Part shown: piece after piece, positions 1-8,745 of the stretch | How positions within the stretch are numbered: the first letter of the stretch is position 1 | How the letters are laid out: each line of letters opens with the position of its first letter | Assembly (NCBI GenBank): GCA_015501595.1 | Contig: JADNRX010001256.1 | Coordinates: 1 to 12,029, forward strand | Length of the DNA: 12,029 nucleotides | Direction of reading: 5' to 3' | Source: Hymenopellis radicata | Taxonomy: Eukaryota > Basidiomycota > Agaricomycetes > Agaricales > Physalacriaceae | Position numbers and translations under genes: made by a program | Notes under the pieces: generated by a model | What the model saw: only the letters and a program-made list of their open reading frames with translations | Told to the model about the DNA's origin: nothing | Database searches by the model: none

Positions 1-1784
1 TAACGTATCTTCAGAGACATAGATTACCCCCATGGATACATGCGCTAACTGGGAATATTCTAACGGCGGTGATGTTAACGTTGGTATCTTGGCATCAGTT
101 GACAAGCTTGAAGTATTTACTTACCTCTTTATTGAGGTACAGGTTTGAGGCGGTTACAACCTGTACCTCCCTACAATAACGGAGTGGCTCATTGGTCTCG
201 TACCGGGACTTGATTTAACTGACAATTTGACTGACAATGACACTCATGGAGCCTTGTACGCCTGTGCTTATGGTTATGCGGCGTATGCTCCCCATGGTGC
301 GATGTGTTTACGGAGGACGAACTAGCTGACTTTTGTATCTGCTTCAGCTGATCTATATTATTATTAGCTACGAGTCTCATGACTGGTGCCTTCGGTGACA
401 ACCTTCCTGGCGACATGGGACCACTGCTTGTAACACTTTTTGTGAACAAGCTTTTTGAGCGGTTCGTTTTTCTCATACTCGTCGCCTTATTTCGCTCTTA
501 CAGCTTGTTCAGCTTCTCTAATGACACCGGCGACTCTCAGGCCGTTTAGAATTCGGTCACGATACCACTATAGATATGGCTTTGGCTGCCTTGGGGCTCG
601 CAAAGTAGGTGTTTCTCTCCTTTTAGATTGTCAGATTTGAACATTTTCTAGGGATGACCCGCCACTGTCTGCAACAGCCCCGTACGAACTAACCGAGCTT
701 TCAGGACAGGCTCTACGCAAGTACTCTTTGCGGCACAGATGGTCTGGGACAAGTTTTCATGTTCGTCGACGTGTGCTGTGGATCTCCGAAAACTTTGTGT
801 TTGTTTGTTTTAATATCCAGTTTTACGGGTCCTCGAATTCCCCTCATTCTCAACGATTCGCCGCTTCCTCCTCCTCCGAACATAGCCGTTACGGTTCCTG
901 TTCATTGGAGAACTTCATTGCTTCGAATACTTTCAGTACCGCGATTACGCGGGGAGACGAATCGTGGAACGCGATCTGTGGCGAGGCCGATTTCTGACAG
1001 ACAGATATCTTTCGCGTTGTGTATGGAAAAGAGAATTATACGCATGTTCTCATCGACATGAGCGCACATTCGACGAGAAGTTTGACTGATCTGATCTCTT
1101 CTCCTTGCGACCCGCAGGAAGTAAAGTCCCGTTGACCTCGCCTTCATCTGACTATCCGTGGGTGCAAGTTCGAGTGTCATACGTTTCTGGAGCTTCGTCC
1201 GGAATTCGGACGCTATGTTCGGAGGAAGAAAAGGCTTTTGATCTTCCTGATACTGATTTCATTGAAGTCGCTGGCGCATCCTGTGTGGATCCCATGTGAA
1301 GATGCATTCGGATTGGCTATCCTCGAGCCAAAGGAAGTTGATGTGAGTTGAGACTCTATTGGTTTCCAAGATCACATTCCTGTGTTTGGCAACCTGAAAA
1401 TTTTCTAGTGTCCTGACGACTTCGCGCGGTAGTACGAGTACTTGTTGCTGTTATCTAGCTCCTTAGCTGGGCGTTGAATGTTTCCCCAAAAGATGCCAAA
1501 CGCATATTTAACACGCGTACGTGTACTAGTCTAAACTTGGGGGTCAATACGGCCTTCTTGCAAGCGCCAAATGGGATCGAGGGACGCGAGGTATATCTGT
1601 CGTCGAACTTTCCTTATGAGCTTCCCGTGTCGAAAATGGTTTGTTTGTATCCAGTCCTGCGATTTTCGACGTAGATCAATCAAAAGAACCGGTCCCTCAT
1701 GCAGCTGGTATTTCCGGATTCTTGGCTATTTCGGCAGGCTCATGTAAGTTCAGATTATTTAGATCTACTTCTTCTTCAGGTCTC
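1..1784. other. Region without a confident gene
   Basis: No reading frame here can be tied together with confidence. Two weak protein-like patches exist. About 560-770 (+) can be read across a possible intron at 605-651 as a stretch resembling the linker after basidiomycete F-box domains. About 1500-1620 (+) resembles part of a Ty1/copia reverse transcriptase. A possible intron with donor GTGAGT runs from about 1342 to 1409. A minus-strand ATG-to-stop frame (476-189, 95 codons) is rich in Ser, His, Lys and Arg and matches nothing I know. The end of this stretch should hold the promoter and 5' leader of the TEA-domain gene. Confidence 0.5.
134..169. repeat. 12 bp perfect inverted repeat with a competing stem
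   Basis: GAGGTACAGGTT at 134-145 is the exact reverse complement of AACCTGTACCTC at 158-169, leaving a 12 nt loop. The outer part of the left arm can pair instead with TACCTC at 122-127 (partner GAGGTA at 134-139, 6 nt loop). The two hairpins are therefore mutually exclusive. No gene was recognised next to it. Confidence 0.8.
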
Positions 1785-3472
1785 ATGCCCCCGTCAACGA
1801 CAATGCCCTCGCCGCCTCATCAGTATGGGGCACATTCGCAGTACCTTCTCGGCCGCTCGACAGTGCACGAAATATCTTACGCTCCCGACGTACATTCAGT
1901 ACTTGCCATTTCGTCACTGTATCCCCCAGTCTGTCTAGAAGAGACTACTCCCGACAAGGATGAGAAGCGCCGAAACGAAGAACAGCAGGCCGCCACGGGA
2001 CGCAAGTCTTGGAAGAATCTACGGGACAAGGAGGAAGCTGTTTGGTCACCGGCGCTGTACGTTGTAGCTTTAGAGTCTATGCCCGCCCAAGCTGACCTTG
2101 TCGTAGCGAGGCAGCTCTCATCGAAGGTACTTAGCTTTCCTCTACCTCCATTGGAACTCAATCTTAACTACGAAGGACTAAGGAAATACGTGCCGCCTAT
2201 GAGCTCCGCCGACAAATCATCTAGAAGGGGAGGAGGCGGTTCCCATGCGAAACCGTATAATCTCGAACCACATTCATCAGACAACCGGGAAGTATCGAAC
2301 GCCAAAACAAGTGGGCAGTCGTCTCCAACAATTGCGGGATACTTGCAAGCTCCAAGAGCGTAAGTACATCGACTCCAATATTTTACACTTTCTGCTCACC
2401 ATTATACCCTAGTTCGTCTCCTCATTGCCCCCCCAAGTGACGATGAAGGGGATACAGATGTATGCTCCAGTTCGTCGCCATCGCTACCTCCGCCGTTGGT
2501 GCAGCTGCAGATTCCGGGTGCGCAGAGCGGGATGCACGAGTCACCGGACATTGCTCTCCAGGCCCTACCGTCTGTGGCGCATGCAGATATCTTCGCGAGG
2601 GTCGACCTTGAGTTGGATACCTCCAATGGTATGCTCCGCAATACCATTGCTCTCGCCGGGTACCGGAAGGACGCCCCCTTGTACACGGTCATCAATCTTG
2701 CGCCGCGTCCATTCGATTACTCTCCAGGATGTACATGTGTAGATTTGTTGTCCTTCGACTCCACCGTCCAGTTCTGGTCGCCCTTTCCGGTGCACACAGA
2801 GACCGTTTTCTCAGTGTTCATCGAGACGCTGTCGCAGCCCATCCATTCGGAATTGACGACGATGTTGCCACTGAAGCTCCGACGGGACGAACGGGCTGGT
2901 TTTACATGACGATGCTGTGTCCCCAGTTCTGGAAGATGCTCTCTCAGGATCCCAGCAAGTGTTCCTTTTTCCTGTGAGCTCGAACGTGACTCAACCATAA
3001 CCGCTAGACATCAAGCAATACCGCGTCCTGCAGTGCATCACACCGCAGTGGTACCCCTGCATCGACACACTGTCCCCCATCAACATCTGCTATTGCTTCA
3101 GGCAGATCCCCACAGCTGCCCCAGTGCCCAACTTCATCGGATCCGGCGGTGGAGTGTCTTCTGAATGGGAGGTGCGCGCCAACTTTTTCCAGGCTACTCG
3201 ACGACGTGTTCACCCTTGTACACTCACAGGCACAGAAGTGGCAACGGGTGGTGCCTTCTCATGAGCAAGTTAGCACTCAGTCGAGCTACTCATCATTGGC
3301 GGGATGGAGCGGCCAACCTCAGGAAGACATGATGCCCGCGGTCGGGTCTTCTTACAGGCGTATCAGCGGACCGCCTGCACAGTTTAGAGAAGACGCCCTT
3401 AAATGTCAGGATGGCATCAACTACGACTTTCTTGCTCAGCCGGCGCAGAACTACGACTACTTGGTGTTGTGA
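1785..3472 (+). CDS. TEA/ATTS-domain transcription factor gene with three apparent frame breaks
   Basis: The product is a DNA-binding regulator of the TEA family (TEAD, Tec1, AbaA), expected in the nucleus. Proposed exons: 1785-2056, 2107-2126, 2176-2359, 2413-2960 and 3008-3472. Introns are 50, 49, 53 and 47 bp. The TEA domain spans about 1998-2337. It opens with GRKSWKNL and EAVWSPAL, continues across two introns as EAALIEG and LRKYVPPMSSADKSSRR, and ends with the recognition helix TGKYRTPKQVGSRLQQLR. The frame slips by one base between 2229 and 2245, near 2850 and near 3259; no GT-AG intron explains the first two. A third-slip alternative is a 43 bp intron at 3238-3280. The start at 1785 (or 1803) is the first ATG in frame after a stretch with no support; upstream exons are possible, and 1890-1929 could be an extra intron. 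Family identity is solid; integrity is doubtful. It may be a decaying copy or suffer from sequence errors. Confidence 0.8.
2107..2126 (+). other. 20 nt exon inside the TEA domain
   Basis: This short exon supplies the end of helix 1 of the TEA domain. It is flanked by a 50 bp intron (GTACGT donor, CTGAC branch site, TAG acceptor) and a 49 bp intron (GTACTT donor, AAG acceptor). Splicing turns an in-frame run of unrelated residues into VWSPAL-EAALIEG-LRKY, which matches the family order exactly. Confidence 0.75.
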
Positions 3473-3680
3473 TTCTTCTTCTTTTTTCTCCCCGGTTTCC
3501 CTTTTGCAGAGCGCTGGGATGTATTGTATTCTATCGTAATAGAAATCTGTAGGCCCATACCAACATCGTTTGTATGATTTTGGGCTGCACATGATGGCTC
3601 GGGAAAATGCGTTTTTCTATAGGACTGCGTTCTCGTACAGCAGCAGCCAGGCACTATTCTCATGCAATTGAAACAAGCAA

Positions 3681-3704
3681 CCTCGCGCCGCCGCCGGCGC
3701 GAGG
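3681..3704. repeat. GC-rich hairpin, 10 bp stem
   Basis: CCTCGCGCCG at 3681-3690 pairs perfectly with CGGCGCGAGG at 3695-3704 around a 4 nt loop. It lies about 210 bp downstream of the TEA gene stop in otherwise average-composition DNA. A role in 3' end structure or simple chance cannot be told apart from sequence alone. Confidence 0.8.
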
Positions 3705-4385
3705 AACGCGCCATGGAATTCTCCCGTTATTTGACTTTCAATCATCAAACAGCTCTCCGATCGCGAGTCGTTCTTGAAGCTGAATACCCACGCCGTCTAA
3801 ATTTAGGCCTAATTGTGTGGACATGGCGCGCTCAAATTCCCACGCGCCGTCGTCGATGGCAGTGGCGGAAGCATTCAATCCACCAAGATGAGGTGAATGA
3901 TCAATGAATGATCTCTCTCCGAATTCTTCTACTAATCATTTTACGCGTGTGTGTGTGCTGCGTCACGTAAAAGGCAATCCAATTGAAAAAAAGGGCGAGC
4001 CCTGCGCCACAACGCGATCTGACTGGGATCTAATCTCAGCCGTGAGAAGTGCCCCATTCAGATTTGCCGGGGACGCATTAGGTTTGGCTCAGAGGCCCAG
4101 GGGCATGGTGCAGGCTCCTTCTTGGGCCCGAGATGCCTTTTGCGGGCGAGTATTGAAAACCTTGAGGGCGCCCTGACGAGAACCTTGAGATGGCGAGTTG
4201 GCGGTGGCCCTAGAGGATTACATGTTTTTGACTAACGTGCGAATGGGGCAAGATCTCTGGTCCCCCTCGTTGACGGTCGTTGTGGTGCTGGCGTTGAGAA
4301 GAGGTTATGGGAGACCTTCCATTGAATATAACGTCAACGAATCAACGAATATGCATATGGAGATGACGCGATGTCGAGAGCTTGC

Positions 4386-4415
4386 TGTATACGTACGCGT
4401 ATGTACACGCGCGTA
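4386..4415. other. 30 bp strictly alternating pyrimidine-purine tract
   Basis: Every step from 4386 to 4415 alternates pyrimidine and purine, with CGCG and CGCGCG runs and TA and CA steps. This is the composition that favours left-handed Z-DNA under negative supercoiling. It overlaps no recognised gene. Confidence 0.8.
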
Positions 4416-4720
4416 GACAGACGATCTCCTGTCAAATCACAGAAGCTTTTTTCTCCACACATGACGGGGGAACTTGCGTGATGCCCGTCGATTTCGCCGG
4501 TATGTACCCATGCCAAGTAAGCTCTGAATAGCGCGGTGGTTGAATTGCCGAGATGCGTTGCCAGACGTTGGTGAAATTCAGGTTATAAATTAAGAGAGAT
4601 GAGATCCAAGTAAAGCTTTAGGTCCGTTTGGGCAATTGACGTCGATAATGATGAACAGATAGAGGCTGCTGGCAATACAACTTCAAGCTTCAAGAGACAT
4701 TAGTACTTGGTTCGCCGGCA

Positions 4721-4738
4721 TTCCTGCTCGTGCAGGAA
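4721..4738. repeat. 7 bp inverted repeat, 4 nt loop
   Basis: TTCCTGC at 4721-4727 pairs with GCAGGAA at 4732-4738 around TCGT. It is intergenic and followed by no U-tract; no function is inferred. Confidence 0.7.
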
Positions 4739-5469
4739 CGTCCGGGCCATAGTCTCAGTTGTCAAAGTCTCCGAATCCTCTTACGATAATAGCTTTGCCT
4801 TGTGTTCAGTTTACCGACCGTAGCCTTCTAATTATTTTTCGGTGTCTTCATAATCACTCACTCGTGAATTGAAGCCGGGAATATTCGAAGGTTGAAAACG
4901 GCAAATCTTCGCCAAATTCCTCAGTTCAAGTGCGCTCCATCGAAATGAAGGAGCTTGCATCTATGAGGGCTTAGCGCCTCTTAGCGCTTAGATCTGGGAC
5001 CAGACGTAGTACCACTTTCCTGTTCTCGTGTGCTGGCCGCACCGATTCCTGATGACTCGGATTTCCCGGCACGTAGGACTCCCTTACTTACCATCCGGAA
5101 TGGGTACAATCGCAAGGCCGAGATCCTCAACGAGGCCCAGCTCACCATCAACGACGATCAAATTTGTTGTCTGGTACTGCGGTCTTGCGCGATTGCAATG
5201 GTAAATTGGTTGTCTTCAAAAACCAAGGTGCAGTTCTGTAGAACTCTAAACCACACTGGGTATAACAAGAAGATGAATAATCACAATAATGTACATTTTT
5301 GTTTGAGACCTATATACACCAGACCCAGAGCACAGCAAAAAGGTACAGAAACGAAAGCTACGGAAAACAACGAACGACATGCCAAGAACTCAAGATGTGC
5401 AAGATAGGTAAAAGGTATTTTTGTGTTGCTGCTTCTCCAATATACTCAATGGCAGCAAGGACGACTCGC

Positions 5470-7465
5470 CTAGACGACTTCTTTCGAGCCAGTCTTCTCG
5501 TGAATCATTTCTTGGAAGGTGAGACTGTCCTTGCTCCAACCAGACTGACAAACGCGTGATCAGCGATAAGTGCATCCGAAGGACTGAAAAGCCTACATCG
5601 ACGTTGTCCTTCTCGTTATTGGCCATACTGCCATCATCCGTGGCAAACTCCTTTGTGGTATCGATGTTGATAGAGATATTGGTCGGGTGCTTCGTGAACA
5701 CAGAGCATGAGCGACGGATTGTCAGTGACTCCAAGAAGACAAGACAAGACTTACCAGACCTCCACCGGAGAATGCCGAGCCCAACCCAACACGACCGATG
5801 CTTGTCTTCGTACCAAGTGTGCCTGCTTTGGATTGCGTAGAAATATCCTTGAGGGAGAAACCCATGCCTTGGTTATCCGAAGTCGTGTTGACACCTTCGC
5901 CGCTCGCGCGGATCCTTTTGCGAGCGTTGAGGGTGGCGAGCAGGGAGTTCGAGTAGACTGTCCTAGGAATCAGAATATCTTAAGGACCTGAGAAGAGAGA
6001 CCACATACGTCGGCCAATGCAGAAGAAGAATGTGATGTAGATGAAGGTATGTCCCCAGGCCAAGATCTACATGCGAAGAGGTGTCAGATTCACGAGGAGC
6101 GGAAGAAATGCCAGGAAACCGACGTACTGAGACCAAGGACGCGATGGCGCAGAGCGTGGTGATGAGGCCGGTGTTAATGGAGTATATGATCTAGCGCAGA
6201 CTACCGGTCAGGCTCCACACCGGAAGGAGGTGCACAACGACACGTACCAGCATCTTGATCATCCTACGGGAGTTGGCAAAGCGCGGCCTTGATTGGGCTA
6301 GAAGGCAGACGAGAGCCGTTGTGATCGTGATGTCTCCACCCGCCGCGAGGGCGTTGACAGTAATGGAGAGCGCCTGAGATCATGAGCAATTCGTTTCGGA
6401 CATGGCAAGCAGGAATGCGAACCTTGAGCGCGCCGAGCTCCTCGAAGGTGCGCACATGGGTAAGAGCGTAGACGGCGAATACTTGGGAGGTCCGTTAGTC
6501 GATGTATCGGAATGGAGTAATACACCATACCAACGACGCAGCCTAAGGAACAGGTGAGCAAGCTAATCGAGTCTCTGGGAACGGGAGGAGACTTACCGAA
6601 TTCGCCTATCACAAAAGACGACTAGAAACAGAGAAAAATTAGGTCCTATTTCATGAAGAAGACAAACACTTACGACTAGACCAGTAAGCCAGATGTTACG
6701 CGAACTCACTACCAGCAGAAAGTACGTGTTGGAGTGAGCGGATGTGAGGACGAAGCAAGCAACGTACGATGCCAGACGCGCATGGCAAGGAAACTGAAGA
6801 TACGATTAGTCAAAGAAAACACTACTGGGAAGCGGAAACATTTACCCCTGGACGAGAAGAGCCGTGAAGCCGTTGAAGAGAACCTCGAGCTGGAGGGCCA
6901 TTAATGCGCCGGACGGCGCATTCCAAAGGAGCAACGACGAACCAGAAGACTCCTACAAGCAAGTTTTATGAGCGTAAATCAACTCACTGAGGTGACGAAA
7001 ACGTACCAAACTGTTTTGCTGAGGGCAGGCGGGTTGAAGTAATTGGAGATGAGATAGGAATAGACTAAATGATACTATCAGCCTCCAATACGATAGAAAA
7101 CGACGATGTGAGCGTACCGGTGTGTGAAATGAGTGCTTGATGGATGGTGTCGAACACCATGACCGCCGTAACGATGCCCTTGAGACCCCAGCCGTCGGTT
7201 TGGTGGAGATAGTAGTAAAGCGCTTGAACGCAGGTGACTGCTCGTCGTCAATGCAAGGTCGCTGAAAGTAAAGAGTTCGATGTACCTCCATGGAGACTGC
7301 GAAGAAAAGACCGCTCATCAACGAGCAGAAGAAAAGAGAGAGATGGTCGTACATTCCAGCAACGACGACACCAATATAGGCGGCGCCAAACCTATTGCTC
7401 CCAAGTCAGAAAAAGAGCCCATTGTTCGGGTACACCAACACTAACGTCGAATCCAGAGACATCAT
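5470..7465 (-). CDS. Seven-helix membrane protein, DUF6534 family, 18 exons
   Basis: This encodes a 362-residue integral membrane protein of the basidiomycete DUF6534 family; its biochemical role is unknown. Exons, high to low: 7465-7434, 7391-7353, 7296-7286, 7237-7118, 7064-7007, 6952-6943, 6889-6846, 6793-6768, 6708-6674, 6621-6597, 6542-6531, 6481-6423, 6373-6248, 6190-6128, 6066-6009, 5957-5755, 5689-5597, 5544-5470. All 17 introns are GT-AG, 42-65 bp. The spliced length is 1089 nt, with no stop before TAG. Helices fall near residues 9-36, 47-72, 85-112, 118-143, 158-183, 199-223 and 226-249. Family hallmarks are GAAYIGVVVAGILHGVTCVQ, the DTIHQALISH helix, EVLFNGFTALLVQ, a GEFG turn, and YSNSLLATLNARK after helix 7. 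The tail is hydrophilic and probably cytosolic. If the last intron (5545-5596) is retained, the protein ends at 5390 instead, which looks less natural. Eight of the 17 donors begin GTAC. The gene is intact. Confidence 0.87.
6531..6542 (-). other. 12 nt microexon of the DUF6534 gene
   Basis: The exon reads GCTGCGTCGTTG on the coding strand, after a 54 bp intron and before a 49 bp intron that contains a clear CTAAC branch site and an AAG acceptor. Splicing gives GEFG-CVV-VFAVYAL, keeping helix 4 continuous. The preceding exon (6597-6621) is itself only 25 nt. Confidence 0.78.
6943..6952 (-). other. 10 nt microexon of the DUF6534 gene
   Basis: The exon reads GAGTCTTCTG on the coding strand. It lies between a 54 bp intron (GTACGT donor) and a 53 bp intron with an unusual GTTCGT donor. 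Joining gives KTVW-SLL-LEVLFNGF, which restores the start of helix 3. Reading straight on instead meets a stop after about 15 codons. Confidence 0.78.
7286..7296 (-). other. 11 nt microexon of the DUF6534 gene
   Basis: The exon reads TCTCCATGGAG on the coding strand and sits between introns of 56 bp and 48 bp. With it, the first helix reads GILHGVTCVQALYYY, the expected family pattern. Skipping it, or extending it to a nearer AG, breaks the frame or replaces these residues with unrelated ones. Confidence 0.8.
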
Positions 7466-8745
7466 GTTAGACAGTGGAGGTGAAAGTAGACGGCGAATGT
7501 AAGTGTGATCGGAGAGGCGAGAGACAAAAGACCGTCGTGTAAAAGGATTGGGGAGTGAAAAATGAAGCCTTCGCCCGGACGTCCTGGAATTTAACGACTC
7601 AGGCAAGAAGAAGAACTCAAGCTCAGAAGGAACGAACTACTCCAAATACGGCACCGCGGCCTGCAATTCAATCCGATCGCGAGTTCTAGTCGAGTTCCCC
7701 GGCCCGACAAGCGGTTGCGGTTCCGGCTCCCTCACCGTTGTCCTGGAATCATTGTAGTCTACCTTCAGAGGCGACAGGGAATGGAAAAGAACACGAGCCA
7801 ATAAGTCGAAAGAATGGTCGCCGGAAATAGGAAACAACATACCGCAACGGTGTTGCCATACTGGGCGTCTCATCGCGTAATGGAGCTCTCTGGAGCTCTG
7901 GAAGGTTCCTGCTTTTCCGTCATTCCTGGTCCTGGAGGCGCACAGACCGTTCCTTCGACCTTTGTACTGTTGAATGCTATTCAGTATGGTCGCGAGAGCG
8001 TGTGCATACTCAGTCAGACCCATCTAGCCACCTAGCCATGCTGCCACAGTGGACACTGGAAGATCATCGCTGCCACGCAGCCGCCTCCTCGGCACATGAC
8101 TTTTTCCTAGGAACATGTGAAAGATTAAATTTTTCATACTTCAGAAAGTGTATAGAAATGTCCTAAGCAGAAGCTGGAAGTTTGAAACTGTTAATATGTG
8201 CGAGATGGAAACCTAACCTGGAAGGAACGGAGACAACAACTGGAGGCAGTGACGGCTCTTCACAATGTCGCCGTTCCCGATCCAGATCTCGAACACTGAT
8301 GTAGCAATGCCAGGATCATGAAGCACGCGATGGTACAGATGGTACACTGAAGTATAGAGTGTGTGTTGTGTAAGTGCCTGCAGTACACGGTGACACGGTG
8401 AGCCTCCACACCAGCTGCACGCCTTGGCGCCGGCCGGCGTGTATCAGGAGGCGGCAGGATCCATACCTCTGGCTCCACATCACATATTCTATTTTGGAAA
8501 TGCTTGCAACATTTTTGGATGTCTTCGGCGACCTCTCAAGCATGCTTTTTCAAAGGAAGCAAGTAAACCTTCTGGAAACATCTTCCAATGCAAGCAATGT
8601 TCATGGCCACTCTGAGATATATTCCTCTGGACTACAGATAAAGGGCGGGATCTGGTCTAAATATAAACGTTGCTCCTGTTTCATTGCAGCGCCCTGCCTC
8701 TCCTCCATTCATCCGCCACACCCGCCGCCACACCTGCCTCACGCG
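7466..8745. promoter_or_regulatory. Divergent intergenic region
   Basis: This 1.28 kb stretch lies between the minus-strand DUF6534 gene and the plus-strand helical-protein gene, so it must hold both promoters. On the DUF6534 side, the leader just upstream of the ATG (about 7466-7566) is pyrimidine-rich on the coding strand, as is common in fungi. A frame of 128 codons at 8023-7637 (-) and short frames around 8260-8620 on both strands match no family I know. A tandem pair CACGGTGA lies at about 8387-8402. Confidence 0.55.
8662..8667 (+). promoter_or_regulatory. TATA box of the helical-protein gene
   Basis: TATAAA lies 78 nt before the ATG at 8746. It is followed by a C/T-rich leader with many CCGCC and CACC triplets (about 8690-8740). 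Spacing and context suit a fungal core promoter with a short 5' UTR. Confidence 0.5.

Larger units (their letters stand above)
3473..5469. other. About 2 kb without a recognised gene
   Basis: Short open frames occur on both strands, but none is joined by plausible introns into a family I know. The stretch 3473-3510 is a strong pyrimidine tract ending in TTTTGCAG, which could be an extra splice acceptor or the 3' UTR of the TEA gene. Further on lie a GC hairpin (3681-3704), a GT microsatellite near 3946-3956, an alternating purine-pyrimidine tract (4386-4415), a small hairpin (4721-4738) and two copies of CTTAGCGC (4970-4977 and 4980-4987). A plus-strand frame at about 5030-5230 looks mildly protein-like but was not recognised. 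The lower end should hold the 3' UTR of the minus-strand DUF6534 gene. Confidence 0.5.

Noticed and set aside
2496..2909. A 137-codon open frame taken as a separate gene
   Set aside because: It is part of exon 4 of the TEA gene; the TEA frame enters it through the 2360-2412 intron, and it ends at a stop created by the slip near 2850.
2850..2910. An intron explaining the frame change near 2850
   Set aside because: I tried donors at about 2790 and 2815 with the CAG near 2839. None gives the right phase, or the intron would be too short at about 25 bp.
5030..5407. A 125-codon plus-strand open frame
   Set aside because: The first 65 residues look mildly protein-like, but the rest is low complexity and no family or splice partner was seen.
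5390..5469. Extension of the DUF6534 protein to a stop at 5390
   Set aside because: This needs retention of a well-formed 52 bp intron (5545-5596, CTGAT branch site, CAG acceptor). The spliced version gives a length of 362, close to the family norm.
6298..6612. A 104-codon minus-strand open frame
   Set aside because: It is a wrong-frame reading across exons and introns of the DUF6534 gene.
6953..7354. A 133-codon minus-strand open frame
   Set aside because: It runs through four introns of the DUF6534 gene. Only scattered parts coincide with exons, and most of its residues are intron or out-of-frame translation.
7637..8023. A 128-codon minus-strand open frame in the divergent region
   Set aside because: Composition is not convincingly protein-like, no family is recognised, and no splice-linked partner exon was found.
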